DNA of 13,260 nt from Candidatus Aminicenantota bacterium. GTDB taxonomy: Bacteria > Acidobacteriota > UBA4820 > DSQY01. The DNA is taken from positions 1 to 13,260 of the forward strand of contig DAHXMK010000197.1 in assembly GCA_027365515.1 (NCBI GenBank), written 5' to 3'. The position numbers and the translations under genes were made by a program. The notes beneath the pieces were generated by a model. That model did no database searches. It saw only the letters and a list, made by a program, of their open reading frames with translations, and had not been told where the DNA came from. How positions within the stretch are numbered: position 1 is the stretch's first letter; the number at the start of each line of letters is the position of its first letter. Positions 1 through 6,780 of this stretch are shown here, piece by piece.

Positions 1-157
1 AACGGAAATAGGGCTCGAAGAGGACCCGCATGATGTCGTCCATGAAGTAAGTCAGGACGCAGAAGGCGACGGCGAGCCCCCAGAACGCTTTCATGAGCCT
101 CGAGCGAAGTTCCGAGAAGTGTTCGAGAAAGCTCATTTCGCGATAGGGTTTGGCCAC
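1..157 (-). CDS. tatC: Sec-independent protein translocase TatC (5' part, cut by window edge)
   Basis: TatC is the multispanning membrane subunit that, with TatB, recognises twin-arginine signal peptides and starts export of folded proteins across the inner membrane. Only the first 52 residues are visible. They contain the family's N-terminal signature MSFLEHFSELRSRL followed by the first membrane helix (about residues 22-38). I chose the GTG at 157 because an AGAGG ribosome binding site lies about 6 bases upstream; the ATG at 136 is seven codons further in and has no comparable site. The gene begins 9 bases after the TatB-type gene ends, so the two are very likely co-transcribed, as is usual for tat genes. 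The identification rests on this N-terminal signature and on the neighbour; the rest of the gene lies beyond base 1. Confidence 0.93.
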   Translation of the reverse strand, partial: MAKPYREMSFLEHFSELRSRLMKAFWGLAVAFCVLTYFMDDIMRVLFEPYFR

Positions 158-166
158 GTTCGACCT

Positions 167-508
167 CTACTTTGCGTCGCCACCGACATCCGGCGCGGTA
201 TGCCTGGAAGGCTCGGCTTCGGCGGGCGCCGCCTGCGGCGCGGGCTTTTCGGCCGGCTTGCCAGGCGACGGCAGCGCTCCCTTGGGCATTATCTCCGGCG
301 GCTCGGCGGCGCGCTTCACGTCATTGGCGGCGCGCTTAACGTCCTCGACCTCGCGCTCGATGGTCTCCTGCAACTCCGAGGTTGCCTTCTTGAACTCCCG
401 AACCGCCCGGCCGAGCGCCTTCCCAAGCTCGGGCAGTTTGTGCGGCCCGAAGACCAAAAGGGCCACGAGGAGGATCATCAGAATCTCTGGACTGCCGACT
501 GAACCCAT
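167..508 (-). CDS. tatB: Twin-arginine translocase subunit TatB (TatA/TatB family)
   Basis: This is a 113-residue small Tat subunit that would sit in the inner membrane and work with TatC in exporting folded proteins. The sequence shows a short N-terminal membrane helix (about residues 8-21), the FGPHKLPEL hinge, an amphipathic charged helix (about 25-68), and an Ala/Pro/Glu-rich flexible tail (69-113). Glu at position 8 and the Gly-Pro hinge resemble TatB more than TatA, but the two paralogues are hard to separate in many phyla, and one protein may serve both roles. Its ribosome binding site (AGAGGT) overlaps the stop codon of the upstream RND gene, and tatC follows 9 bases later, so translation is probably coupled through RND-tatB-tatC. 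Start ATG at 508 is well supported. Confidence 0.9.
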   Translation of the reverse strand: MGSVGSPEILMILLVALLVFGPHKLPELGKALGRAVREFKKATSELQETIEREVEDVKRAANDVKRAAEPPEIMPKGALPSPGKPAEKPAPQAAPAEAEPSRHTAPDVGGDAK

Positions 509-517
509 TCGATACCT

Positions 518-3067
518 CTAAACGGGCTTCCCCCGCTTTTCGCTGAGAGTCATTATGGCCACCAGAAGCGTCAGCGTGGCCGTCATCGAAAAGAGCGTAC
601 CGAGAAGCGCGACGTAACCCATGCTCCTCAAACCTGGATAACTGGAAAGGGACATCGAGCCGAAGCCGGCGATGGTCGTCAGAGCCGCTATCGCCACCGG
701 CTTGCCGCACTCGTCTATCACCCTGTTCATGTCCCACCCGTCGTGCTCGCGGTGGCGGTGGACAAAGTAGATGCCGTAGTCCGACCCGATCCCTATAATC
801 ATCGTCGTGACGAAAATATTCATCATGTTCAGCGACTCGCCCATCAACCGCAGGCATCCCAGGAGCCACACCAAGGCGACGACGAGAGGCAGCAGCGAGT
901 AGAACACGGCCACGGGCGAGCGGAAATCCAGGAAGATGAGGACGACCACGAATATGGCGCCGATGATGAAGGCGAGCCAGGCGTCGTGCTTGACAGATGA
1001 GCGCAGCTCCTTGCTCAGGACGTTGATCCCCGTCACTTTGGCCCCCGGCACCGCCTTCTGGATCGCCGCCATCAGCCCCTTCGGCTCGAACCGTTTGAAC
1101 TCCTCGGGAATGTAAAGATAGACGACTCCCCGCCAGCGGCCATCGCTTTTTTGCACGATGAATTTGTCCAGAAGCGGCTTGATCGGACCCTTGGCGAGAT
1201 CTTCGTATGTGACCGGCTTTTCCGGCGAGAGCATCTTGTCCATCTTGTCGAGGTAGCCGCTGAAGAACGACCGCGAGAAGCCCTCCTTGGCGCAGGCGTC
1301 CAGAAAGACCCTGCGGACGCGCTCCGCCGAAAAGCGGCCCGTCTTGTCGGCCTTGATCGCATCTATCACCGCCCGCTGGTTCTCGACGGTCGGGACGTAA
1401 GTGGTTATTGCGTCGGTGAAGAGCACGTCCTTCTTCGCCCTGTACGGCTGGACCGCTTCAACGACGTCGCGCGACTTCGAGACTATCTCCTCGGATGATG
1501 AGCCGTCAACCGCCGCCATCATGTAGGTGAGCGACGCGCCGAACTTGTCGGCTATCTCCTGCGTGACGTTGACGCCCTGGTTGTTCGGGCTTCTAAGGTT
1601 CTGGATGTTGTCTTCGAGCTCGACGCCCAGCGCCGCCCAGCCGAAAATGACGGTGAGCACTAGCCATGCGGCTATCGTCGTCTTCGGGTGACGATGCGCG
1701 AGCTTGCCCAGCCGCTCGAAGCCGAAGCTGTGCATCGTGAAGATCGGCTCCTTCCCCTGCTTGTCCTTGTGGACCTGGTGGAAATAGAGCATCGCGGGAA
1801 GGAGGAAGAAGACGCTGGCCATGCAGCAGATAATGCCTGTCGCGGTGAGAAGTCCGACCTGTTGCATTCCCCTGAAGCTCGTGAAGAGCATCGCTATGAA
1901 AGTGCCTGAAGTGGTCAGCGCGCCAAGGAAGACGCCCTTGCCCGTGTTCCCCATGATGCAGCCGATCGAATCGTCAATGTTGGTGCCGCGGTTGCGCTCC
2001 TCGATGTATCGCCCGTAGAGCACAGTCGAGAAATCAATCCCGAGCCCGATCAGCAGCGCGCCGAACCCCGCCGTGGCCGAGTTGAGCGTGACGCCCAGCA
2101 GGTGCGCGAGGCCGAAGGTGACAATCAGCCCGAAAAGCAGCGGTCCCCAGAGGTAGGCGAGCGCGCTCTTGCGCCTGAAGGCCCAGACCACGACGATAAG
2201 CACGAGAAAGAAGGAAGAAACCGTGTTGACGACCGAGTCCTTCTTGATCAGGTTGGCGTCGTCTTGCGCTATAGGGTACCCGCCGCCGTAATCAACCGTA
2301 AGCTGTGATACGTCGTCGCCCTCCTGGGCCCACTCCTTGCGAAGGCCGGCCTCGATTGAACGCGCGTCGGCCATCAGCTTCTTCCCGAATACGATGTCCT
2401 GCGCCGGCTTGATGGGACGCACGATCATCAGGAGCTTCGCGTCGTCTCCCTTTGAAAGGTAATAGCCGTCCGATATGTCAACCTTCAACTGGCGGGTCTT
2501 CCCCATGAAGTGGTTCTTGAAGACGGGAAAGAGGCCAAAGGGGTCGTACTGGATTATGTCCTTCGTCAGGAACGAAGCGGGGTTGTCCAAGAGCCTCTTG
2601 TTCCTTGCGACCTGTGCCCTGATCGCCTCGTCGGTGAGGCGCGACGCCACCTCGTCAAGGTCCTTCGGATGGAGATAGAGCAGCGTGTATGGCAGCATCT
2701 GGTCAATGAGCGGCGCGTAGTCCTGTATCCGGTACTCGACGCCCTCGACGTCGCCGCCGGCCCTGAGCTTCTCGGCGAAGGCGTCGGCGAAATCCTCGTA
2801 GCCTTCCACCGGGTGGTCCTTTGGATCCTTGGTGCCGATCAGAACGAAGAGGTAATCGAGGCTCTTGAAATCCGACGTGACCGAGCGGAAATTCTCGACG
2901 ACGGGGTTTTTCTGGGGCAGAAGCGCCAGTATGTCCGAATCAATCTTCGGAGGGTAAAAGACGAACAGCGCCACGACGGCGAGCGCGATGAGCGCGGCCG
3001 CGGCAAAGACCAGCCGGTAGTGGTGGCTCGTCGCGACGGCGATCCGCCTGAAAAGGGCCTCCCTCAC
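518..3067 (-). CDS. MMPL/RND-family transporter (HpnN-like)
   Basis: An 849-residue inner-membrane permease of the RND superfamily, MMPL branch, which includes hopanoid and lipid exporters. The fold is the usual internal duplication: TM1 at about 17-37, a periplasmic domain with the conserved DSDILALLP stretch (43-51), TM2-6 at about 282-430, TM7 at about 463-481, a second periplasmic domain (485-690), and TM8-12 at about 693-840. The proton-relay Asp residues sit in GLGIDF (341-346) and GIGSDYG (759-765), so it should be proton-driven. No membrane-fusion or outer-membrane partner is visible next to it. The start is GTG, with a perfect AAGGAGGT Shine-Dalgarno only 3-4 bases upstream, an unusually short spacing. 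It lies between pgsA and tat genes, consistent with a lipid or hydrophobic substrate, but the substrate is unknown; HpnN-like is a family-level guess, since no hopanoid genes are visible. Confidence 0.88.
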   Translation of the reverse strand: MREALFRRIAVATSHHYRLVFAAAALIALAVVALFVFYPPKIDSDILALLPQKNPVVENFRSVTSDFKSLDYLFVLIGTKDPKDHPVEGYEDFADAFAEKLRAGGDVEGVEYRIQDYAPLIDQMLPYTLLYLHPKDLDEVASRLTDEAIRAQVARNKRLLDNPASFLTKDIIQYDPFGLFPVFKNHFMGKTRQLKVDISDGYYLSKGDDAKLLMIVRPIKPAQDIVFGKKLMADARSIEAGLRKEWAQEGDDVSQLTVDYGGGYPIAQDDANLIKKDSVVNTVSSFFLVLIVVVWAFRRKSALAYLWGPLLFGLIVTFGLAHLLGVTLNSATAGFGALLIGLGIDFSTVLYGRYIEERNRGTNIDDSIGCIMGNTGKGVFLGALTTSGTFIAMLFTSFRGMQQVGLLTATGIICCMASVFFLLPAMLYFHQVHKDKQGKEPIFTMHSFGFERLGKLAHRHPKTTIAAWLVLTVIFGWAALGVELEDNIQNLRSPNNQGVNVTQEIADKFGASLTYMMAAVDGSSSEEIVSKSRDVVEAVQPYRAKKDVLFTDAITTYVPTVENQRAVIDAIKADKTGRFSAERVRRVFLDACAKEGFSRSFFSGYLDKMDKMLSPEKPVTYEDLAKGPIKPLLDKFIVQKSDGRWRGVVYLYIPEEFKRFEPKGLMAAIQKAVPGAKVTGINVLSKELRSSVKHDAWLAFIIGAIFVVVLIFLDFRSPVAVFYSLLPLVVALVWLLGCLRLMGESLNMMNIFVTTMIIGIGSDYGIYFVHRHREHDGWDMNRVIDECGKPVAIAALTTIAGFGSMSLSSYPGLRSMGYVALLGTLFSMTATLTLLVAIMTLSEKRGKPV

Positions 3068-3119
3068 GAAACCTCCTTAAAAAACAAAGTCCGCTCCAAT
3101 CATGGAAGAAAAGTAATGG

Positions 3120-3713
3120 TTATTCCTTGCCAAAGAGGTCAACCTTCGACGAGAACTTGTAGAAGTACTCCGCCATCGAGACGACTGAAATGAAGGCCAC
3201 CAGGTAGAGAAGCGCCTCGCCGGTCTGCTGGGCGATGTGCCAGTCTTTCTGGCTCCCCCAGATGATGAGGCAGATGGCAATGACCTGCGTGACCATCTTC
3301 CATTTCCCGAGCGTGCCCGCCGGGATGACGACGGAATGGAGGGCGGCGATCATCCTCATTCCCGTGACCGAGAACTCCCGGCCTACGATGACCACCACGA
3401 CCCAGGCCGGGGCGAGCTGCATCCCGACGAGCGATATCAGGACAGACGCGATCAACAGCTTGTCGGCGATGGGATCGAGAAGCTGGCCGAGCGTCGTGAT
3501 CTGGTTGCGCCGGCGTGCAAGCCAGCCGTCCAGGAGGTCCGTGACCGAGGCCAGGATGAATATCCCGACCGCCAGTTCCTCGCGGTTGAAGAAAAACCAG
3601 CGCTCGAACTTGAATTCGGTCAACAGCACGACGACCAGGATCGGCGCCATGAAGATGCGGACCATCGTCAGAATGTTCGGCAGGTTTATGACCCGCTGGC
3701 GATTGCTCTTCAT
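3120..3713 (-). CDS. pgsA: CDP-diacylglycerol--glycerol-3-phosphate 3-phosphatidyltransferase
   Basis: PgsA joins CDP-diacylglycerol and glycerol-3-phosphate to give phosphatidylglycerophosphate and CMP, the committed step towards phosphatidylglycerol and cardiolipin, at the inner membrane. The 197-residue length is normal. The N-terminus (INLPNILTMVRI, 9-20) is typical of the family. The CDP-alcohol phosphatidyltransferase motif is complete: Asp62-Gly63, Ala66-Arg67, Gly76, Asp80 and Asp84, with an extra Asp at 59. Several hydrophobic helices follow, and GREFSVTGMR (111-120) matches the PgsA-specific segment. The ATG at 3713 has a GAGGATC ribosome binding site overlapping the TGA of the upstream regulator gene. 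The RND transporter gene follows after 52 bases. All catalytic residues are present, so the enzyme should be active. Confidence 0.95.
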   Translation of the reverse strand: MKSNRQRVINLPNILTMVRIFMAPILVVVLLTEFKFERWFFFNREELAVGIFILASVTDLLDGWLARRRNQITTLGQLLDPIADKLLIASVLISLVGMQLAPAWVVVVIVGREFSVTGMRMIAALHSVVIPAGTLGKWKMVTQVIAICLIIWGSQKDWHIAQQTGEALLYLVAFISVVSMAEYFYKFSSKVDLFGKE

Positions 3714-3726
3714 CTGGCAACGATCC

Positions 3727-5283
3727 TCAGCGCGGCTTCCGTCTTCTGTCGAGGCCGTAGCGCTCTATCATCTTTATAAGGCCCCTGCGCGTGATGCCCA
3801 GGTCCGAGGCGGCCTGCGTCTTGTTCCAGCGGTATTTCTGGAGCGCCTCGACCACCATCTTGCGCTGGATGGCTTCGAGCCCCTCTTTCATTTTCGACGT
3901 GCCCGCCTCGGGCGGCTTCAAGAGCGCGGCCTGCTGTATCGTCTCCGCCAAGTTGACCGAAGCGACCAGCTCGCCCTCGTTCAGCAGGATGGCAAGCCGC
4001 TCCATCTCGTTCTTGAGCTGTCTGACGTTTCCCGGCCACGCGTAGCTCGAAAGAATCTCGATGGCTTCGGAATCAAACCCGGCGAAGCGCTTGCCCATTC
4101 TGGAGCAGAAGAGCCCCATGTAGTGGCGGGCCAGAAGCGGGATATCCTCCCTCCTCTCCCTCAAAGGCGGCAGCTTCAACGTGACGACGTTGAGCCGGTA
4201 AAAGAGGTCCTCCCTGAAGAGCCCCTTGCGGATTTGGTCGAGAAGGTCCTTGTTGGTGGCCGAAAGCACGCGGACATCGACCTTTATCGGCGTGTTGTCG
4301 CCGATGCGCTTGATCTCGCCCTCCTGGAGCGACCTCAGAATCTTCGCCTGTGACGACAGCGAGAGGTCCCCGATCTCGTCGAGGAACAGAGTGCCTCCGC
4401 TCGCCACTTCGAAAAGGCCCGGCTTGTCGTGCGTGGCGCCGGTGTAGGAGCCCTTCTTGTACCCGAACAGCTCGCTCTCCAAGAGCGTCTCGGGAATGGA
4501 GGCGCAGTTCTGGGCGACGAACTTCTTCTCGCGCCTGGGCGACTTGAAGTGAATCGCCCTGGCGATAAGCTCTTTGCCGGTTCCGCTCTCGCCCGTTATC
4601 AGAACGGAGACGTTGCTTGAAGCGACGAGGTCAACGGTTTCAAGGATCGAGATCACCTGCTGCGAATTGGTGACTATCTCCGAGAAATCGGCTTCGGTGG
4701 CCACCACTTGGCGGAGGTAACGGTTTTCTATCTGGTACCGCTCCCGCTCGACGGCGGCTTCGATCGCCGAGCCCGCCAACTCGCAGAACGCCTTCAAAAA
4801 GTTGTGGTCCCTTTCGGTGAAGGCGCCCGGGCGCTTGCCGTGGTCGAGGTAAAAAGCGCCGATGACGTTGTCGCCCCTTAGAAGCGGCATGCATACGACG
4901 CTCAGGATGTTGTAGTGAATCGCGCTTTCGCTGTTGAACCTCGGGTCCGTCTGGAGGTTCGAGGCCAGGACGCTCTCTTTGGCGCGAACGGCCGACTGCA
5001 CGACGGTGAGCGCCACCTTCTGCGCGTCCACCAATTCGCTGGGATAGAGCGAGCGGGCCGCCGTGGGATAGAGGTCGCCTCTCGCGTCGCGAAGGAAAAT
5101 GACTCCCCTTTCGGCGTTCACGTGCCTGATCGCCAAGTCCACCAAGTTCTCAAGCAAAGGCTGGAGTTCCTGGAAGGAGTGGACGACGTTGGCCAGGCGG
5201 TAGAGCGTCTCCAGGTCCTGCCTGTCGGTCGGCAGGTGAAGCAGGTCCTGATCGGGAAGCTCTTCCGGCGGGCGGTCGTCCAT
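3727..5283 (-). CDS. Sigma-54-dependent transcriptional activator (GAF-AAA+-Fis)
   Basis: A 518-residue bacterial enhancer-binding protein. A GAF-type sensory domain (about 25-180) is joined by a helical linker to a sigma-54 interaction AAA+ domain (about 200-430), then a Fis-type helix-turn-helix (about 468-512, containing WNKTQAASDLGITRRGLIKM). The Walker A motif is GESGTGKE (231-238), Walker B is GGTLFLDE (296-303), and WPGNVRQLKN (416-425) is the conserved sensor-side segment. The loop that contacts sigma-54 reads GSYTGA (278-283) instead of the canonical GAFTGA; Thr and the glycines are kept. There is no receiver domain, so control is by ligand or redox sensing through GAF, or by an unseen partner. 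Its ATG overlaps the upstream stop codon (TAATG), which suggests translational coupling to the TPR gene. Target promoters and ligand cannot be read from the window. Confidence 0.93.
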   Translation of the reverse strand: MDDRPPEELPDQDLLHLPTDRQDLETLYRLANVVHSFQELQPLLENLVDLAIRHVNAERGVIFLRDARGDLYPTAARSLYPSELVDAQKVALTVVQSAVRAKESVLASNLQTDPRFNSESAIHYNILSVVCMPLLRGDNVIGAFYLDHGKRPGAFTERDHNFLKAFCELAGSAIEAAVERERYQIENRYLRQVVATEADFSEIVTNSQQVISILETVDLVASSNVSVLITGESGTGKELIARAIHFKSPRREKKFVAQNCASIPETLLESELFGYKKGSYTGATHDKPGLFEVASGGTLFLDEIGDLSLSSQAKILRSLQEGEIKRIGDNTPIKVDVRVLSATNKDLLDQIRKGLFREDLFYRLNVVTLKLPPLRERREDIPLLARHYMGLFCSRMGKRFAGFDSEAIEILSSYAWPGNVRQLKNEMERLAILLNEGELVASVNLAETIQQAALLKPPEAGTSKMKEGLEAIQRKMVVEALQKYRWNKTQAASDLGITRRGLIKMIERYGLDRRRKPR

Positions 5284-6041
5284 TATGACGCCTTCAATTG
5301 CTCCAGTCGCTCCTTGACGCGCGCGAGCATCGGGTCGCTGTCGCCGCCCTTTGCCGCGAGGACCGCCTGGGCCGACTTGTAAGCTTCCTCGGCCTTGGCT
5401 TTATCTCCGGCGCGCTCGTAGTATTCGCCCAAGAGTTCCTGCCCGGAGCCATCTGGAAGAAGCATGTTCTTCATCGCGGCGATCTTTTTCCAGGCGGCCT
5501 CGGCCTTGTCGGCTTTCTTCTCGGCCTCGAAGACGCGCGCCTGGAACATCACGGCGACAGCGCCCATCGGAGAGGAGCCGCACAGCGGGTCCGAAACCGT
5601 GATCGCCTCGTCGTAACGCTGGGCGCGGGCCGCCTCCTCCGCCTTGCAGAGAGTCACGAGGTCGCGCGTCTCCGAAGGGCCGCCTCTCTTGAGCGCCTCT
5701 TCGATCCTCTTGGTCACTTCCGCGTCGCGCGCCTGGTTCGTGTCGAAGAAGAGCGACTGCCTGGAGGAAAGCTCCTTGCGCGACGGATCATCCGCCGAAA
5801 GGACCGGGGCGTTGAAAGCCTCCATCACCTTTGAGAGGCGCATGGAAGCCTCGTCCTGGCGCGCCTCGTAGTAGTTGAACGCCTGCATGCCTCCAACCAG
5901 AAGCGCGAGGAAAGCCACGAGGCCCGCCAGGTACATCTTCCAGTGGTGTTCGAGGCTCTGCTCGACGTCCTTGTAGGCAATGGAAAGAAAATCGCGAAAA
6001 GCGTCTTGGCGCATCTCCTGCTTGGTGAGTTTCTTCGACAT
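5283..6041 (-). CDS. Membrane-anchored tetratricopeptide protein, YfgM-like
   Basis: A 252-residue protein with a cytoplasmic, basic N-terminus, one membrane helix (about residues 36-55) and a helical periplasmic region with TPR-like units, clearest at GQELLGEYYERAGDKAKAEEAYKSA near the C-terminus (described here by its start and end only as a helix pair). This topology is that of the YfgM/TPR-21 family, which in E. coli associates with periplasmic chaperones near the Sec translocon; that role here is inference. I chose the ATG at 6041 because AAGGAG lies about 8 bases upstream; a longer reading frame from 6092 would run into the tRNA gene. Its TAA overlaps the start of the sigma-54 activator. 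Only 23 bases separate its start codon from the tRNA 3' end. Confidence 0.8.
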   Translation of the reverse strand: MSKKLTKQEMRQDAFRDFLSIAYKDVEQSLEHHWKMYLAGLVAFLALLVGGMQAFNYYEARQDEASMRLSKVMEAFNAPVLSADDPSRKELSSRQSLFFDTNQARDAEVTKRIEEALKRGGPSETRDLVTLCKAEEAARAQRYDEAITVSDPLCGSSPMGAVAVMFQARVFEAEKKADKAEAAWKKIAAMKNMLLPDGSGQELLGEYYERAGDKAKAEEAYKSAQAVLAAKGGDSDPMLARVKERLEQLKAS

Positions 6042-6064
6042 CTGCCAACTCCTTGTTAAGAGCC

Positions 6065-6141
6065 TGGTGTGCCTGGCGGGACTTGAACCCACGACCCCCT
6101 GCTTAGGAGGCAGGTGCTCTATCCAACTGAGCTACAGGCAC
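6065..6141 (-). tRNA. tRNA-Arg (anticodon CCT)
   Basis: A 77-base cloverleaf that I folded by hand. The acceptor stem GTGCCTG pairs with CAGGCAC. The D arm has GCTC/GAGC. The anticodon stem CCTGC/GCAGG closes the loop CTCCTAA, giving anticodon CCT (reads AGG, arginine). The variable loop has 5 bases, and the T arm GTGGG/CCCGC encloses TTCAAGT. The discriminator is A, and the 3' CCA is encoded. It lies between the acylphosphatase gene (8 bases upstream) and the TPR gene (23 bases downstream), with no terminator visible on either side, so it may be cut out of a longer mRNA. Confidence 0.97.
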
Positions 6142-6149
6142 AAACGGGC

Positions 6150-6443
6150 CTACGGCCCATCGTGGTACTCTACCGTAAAACCACGAGCATTTTCAAGGGC
6201 CGGTGGAGGCTCGACGCGCCTGACGCGCGAGACCCCGGCGTGCGCCGGGCCCATGGAGATCGCCTCTTCAAGGGCGTTCAGCGCTGGCTCGGGCCCCGCC
6301 GCCGCGACCTCGACCGAGCCGTCATACAGGTTTCTGGTCCAGCCGCGAAGCCCGAGTTCCGAGGCCTTCCTTACCACGAAGTAGCGAAAACCGACGCCCT
6401 GGACGCGGCCTTCCACGCGCCAGGCACGGGCCAAAACCGCCAT
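6150..6443 (-). CDS. acyP: Acylphosphatase
   Basis: A 97-residue enzyme of the small acylphosphatase family, which hydrolyses carboxyl-phosphate bonds such as those of acetyl phosphate or 1,3-bisphosphoglycerate in the cytoplasm. The phosphate-binding loop GRVQGVGFR (12-20) and the catalytic Arg20 and Asn38 (in GWTRNLYDGSVEV) are both present, so it should be active. Length is normal for the family. I chose the ATG at 6443, which gives the usual short N-terminus; the frame stays open upstream to 6485, but that part runs through a repeat hairpin and an inverted repeat. No Shine-Dalgarno precedes the ATG. Instead a TATAAT box lies 6 bases upstream, which would fit a leaderless mRNA. It ends 8 bases before the tRNA gene. 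Confidence 0.93.
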   Translation of the reverse strand: MAVLARAWRVEGRVQGVGFRYFVVRKASELGLRGWTRNLYDGSVEVAAAGPEPALNALEEAISMGPAHAGVSRVRRVEPPPALENARGFTVEYHDGP

Positions 6444-6460
6444 GGCGTTATTATAACGCC
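6444..6460 (-). promoter_or_regulatory. Perfect inverted repeat with -10 box abutting acyP start
   Basis: Seven-base arms GGCGTTA and TAACGCC flank a 3-base centre. On the minus strand the centre reads TATAAT (6455-6450), a perfect -10 hexamer, whose transcription start would fall about at the acyP ATG. The -35 region would lie inside the adjacent REP-like hairpin and matches the consensus poorly. It could be an operator over a promoter, or simply a hairpin; both are inference. Confidence 0.45.
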
Positions 6461-6464
6461 GCAC

Positions 6465-6483
6465 ATCGGCATCTGGAGATGCC
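6465..6483 (-). repeat. Solitary REP-like hairpin
   Basis: The stem-loop GGCATCTGGAGATGCC preceded by ATC is identical over 19 bases to the core of the inverted-orientation REP copy at 12651-12669. After the stem the array copy continues TCCCACGGC, while this copy continues ACGGC, so it lacks the TCCC that forms part of the foot. It is probably an old, degraded REP insertion between acyP and the divergent exported-protein gene. The flanking 6484-6700 holds no gene or clear site; only short direct repeats such as CATAAACT at 6631 and 6647 were seen. Confidence 0.75.
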
Positions 6484-6705
6484 ACGGCAAGGCAAGGTTG
6501 AAGTATGAAGGCAGAAGGATGAAGCTCAAAGCCGTGCGCGGCGCCTACCGCCGTAGGGTTTGCCTTCTTACTCTCTCACCCGCTGTCTTTCCAACTCTCT
6601 CATGGCGCATTTGCCTTGTTCTTATCAACTCATAAACTGATCTACCCATAAACTACACTTCATTCTTGGCGGCTTGCGGTGAATCCACGCCCCACGCCCG
6701 CCTTT

Positions 6706-6721
6706 TGTGACGCGGATCACT
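6706..6721 (+). promoter_or_regulatory. CRP/FNR-like palindrome
   Basis: TGTGA, six bases, then TCACT matches 9 of 10 positions of the CRP consensus half-sites. Its centre lies about 42-43 bases before the transcription start predicted from the downstream -10 box, which is where class II CRP/FNR activators bind. One site of this length can arise by chance, and no such regulator is visible in the window. Confidence 0.35.
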
Positions 6722-6749
6722 TGCCAAATCATGGAGTTGAACGTATATT
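6721..6749 (+). promoter_or_regulatory. Sigma-70-type promoter for the exported-protein gene
   Basis: A -35 box TTGCCA (6721-6726, 5 of 6) and a -10 box TATATT (6744-6749, 5 of 6) are separated by the ideal 17 bases. Transcription would begin near 6756, giving a leader of about 25 bases that contains the AAGGAGAGG ribosome binding site before the ATG at 6781. This is the AT-richest stretch of the region. Confidence 0.6.
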
Positions 6750-6780
6750 TCATAGTGTGTTGGGGAAGGAGAGGTGCACC

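Noticed and set aside
2510..4353. Plus-strand frames opposite the RND, pgsA and activator genes
   Set aside because: They are antisense to genes with full family signatures and have no recognisable motif.
6042..6092. Upstream extension of the TPR gene to 6092
   Set aside because: It would run into the tRNA; the ATG at 6041 has its own good ribosome binding site.
6679..6780. Upstream GTG start for the exported protein at 6679
   Set aside because: It would place 34 non-signal residues ahead of the signal peptide and cover the promoter; the ATG at 6781 has a strong ribosome binding site.
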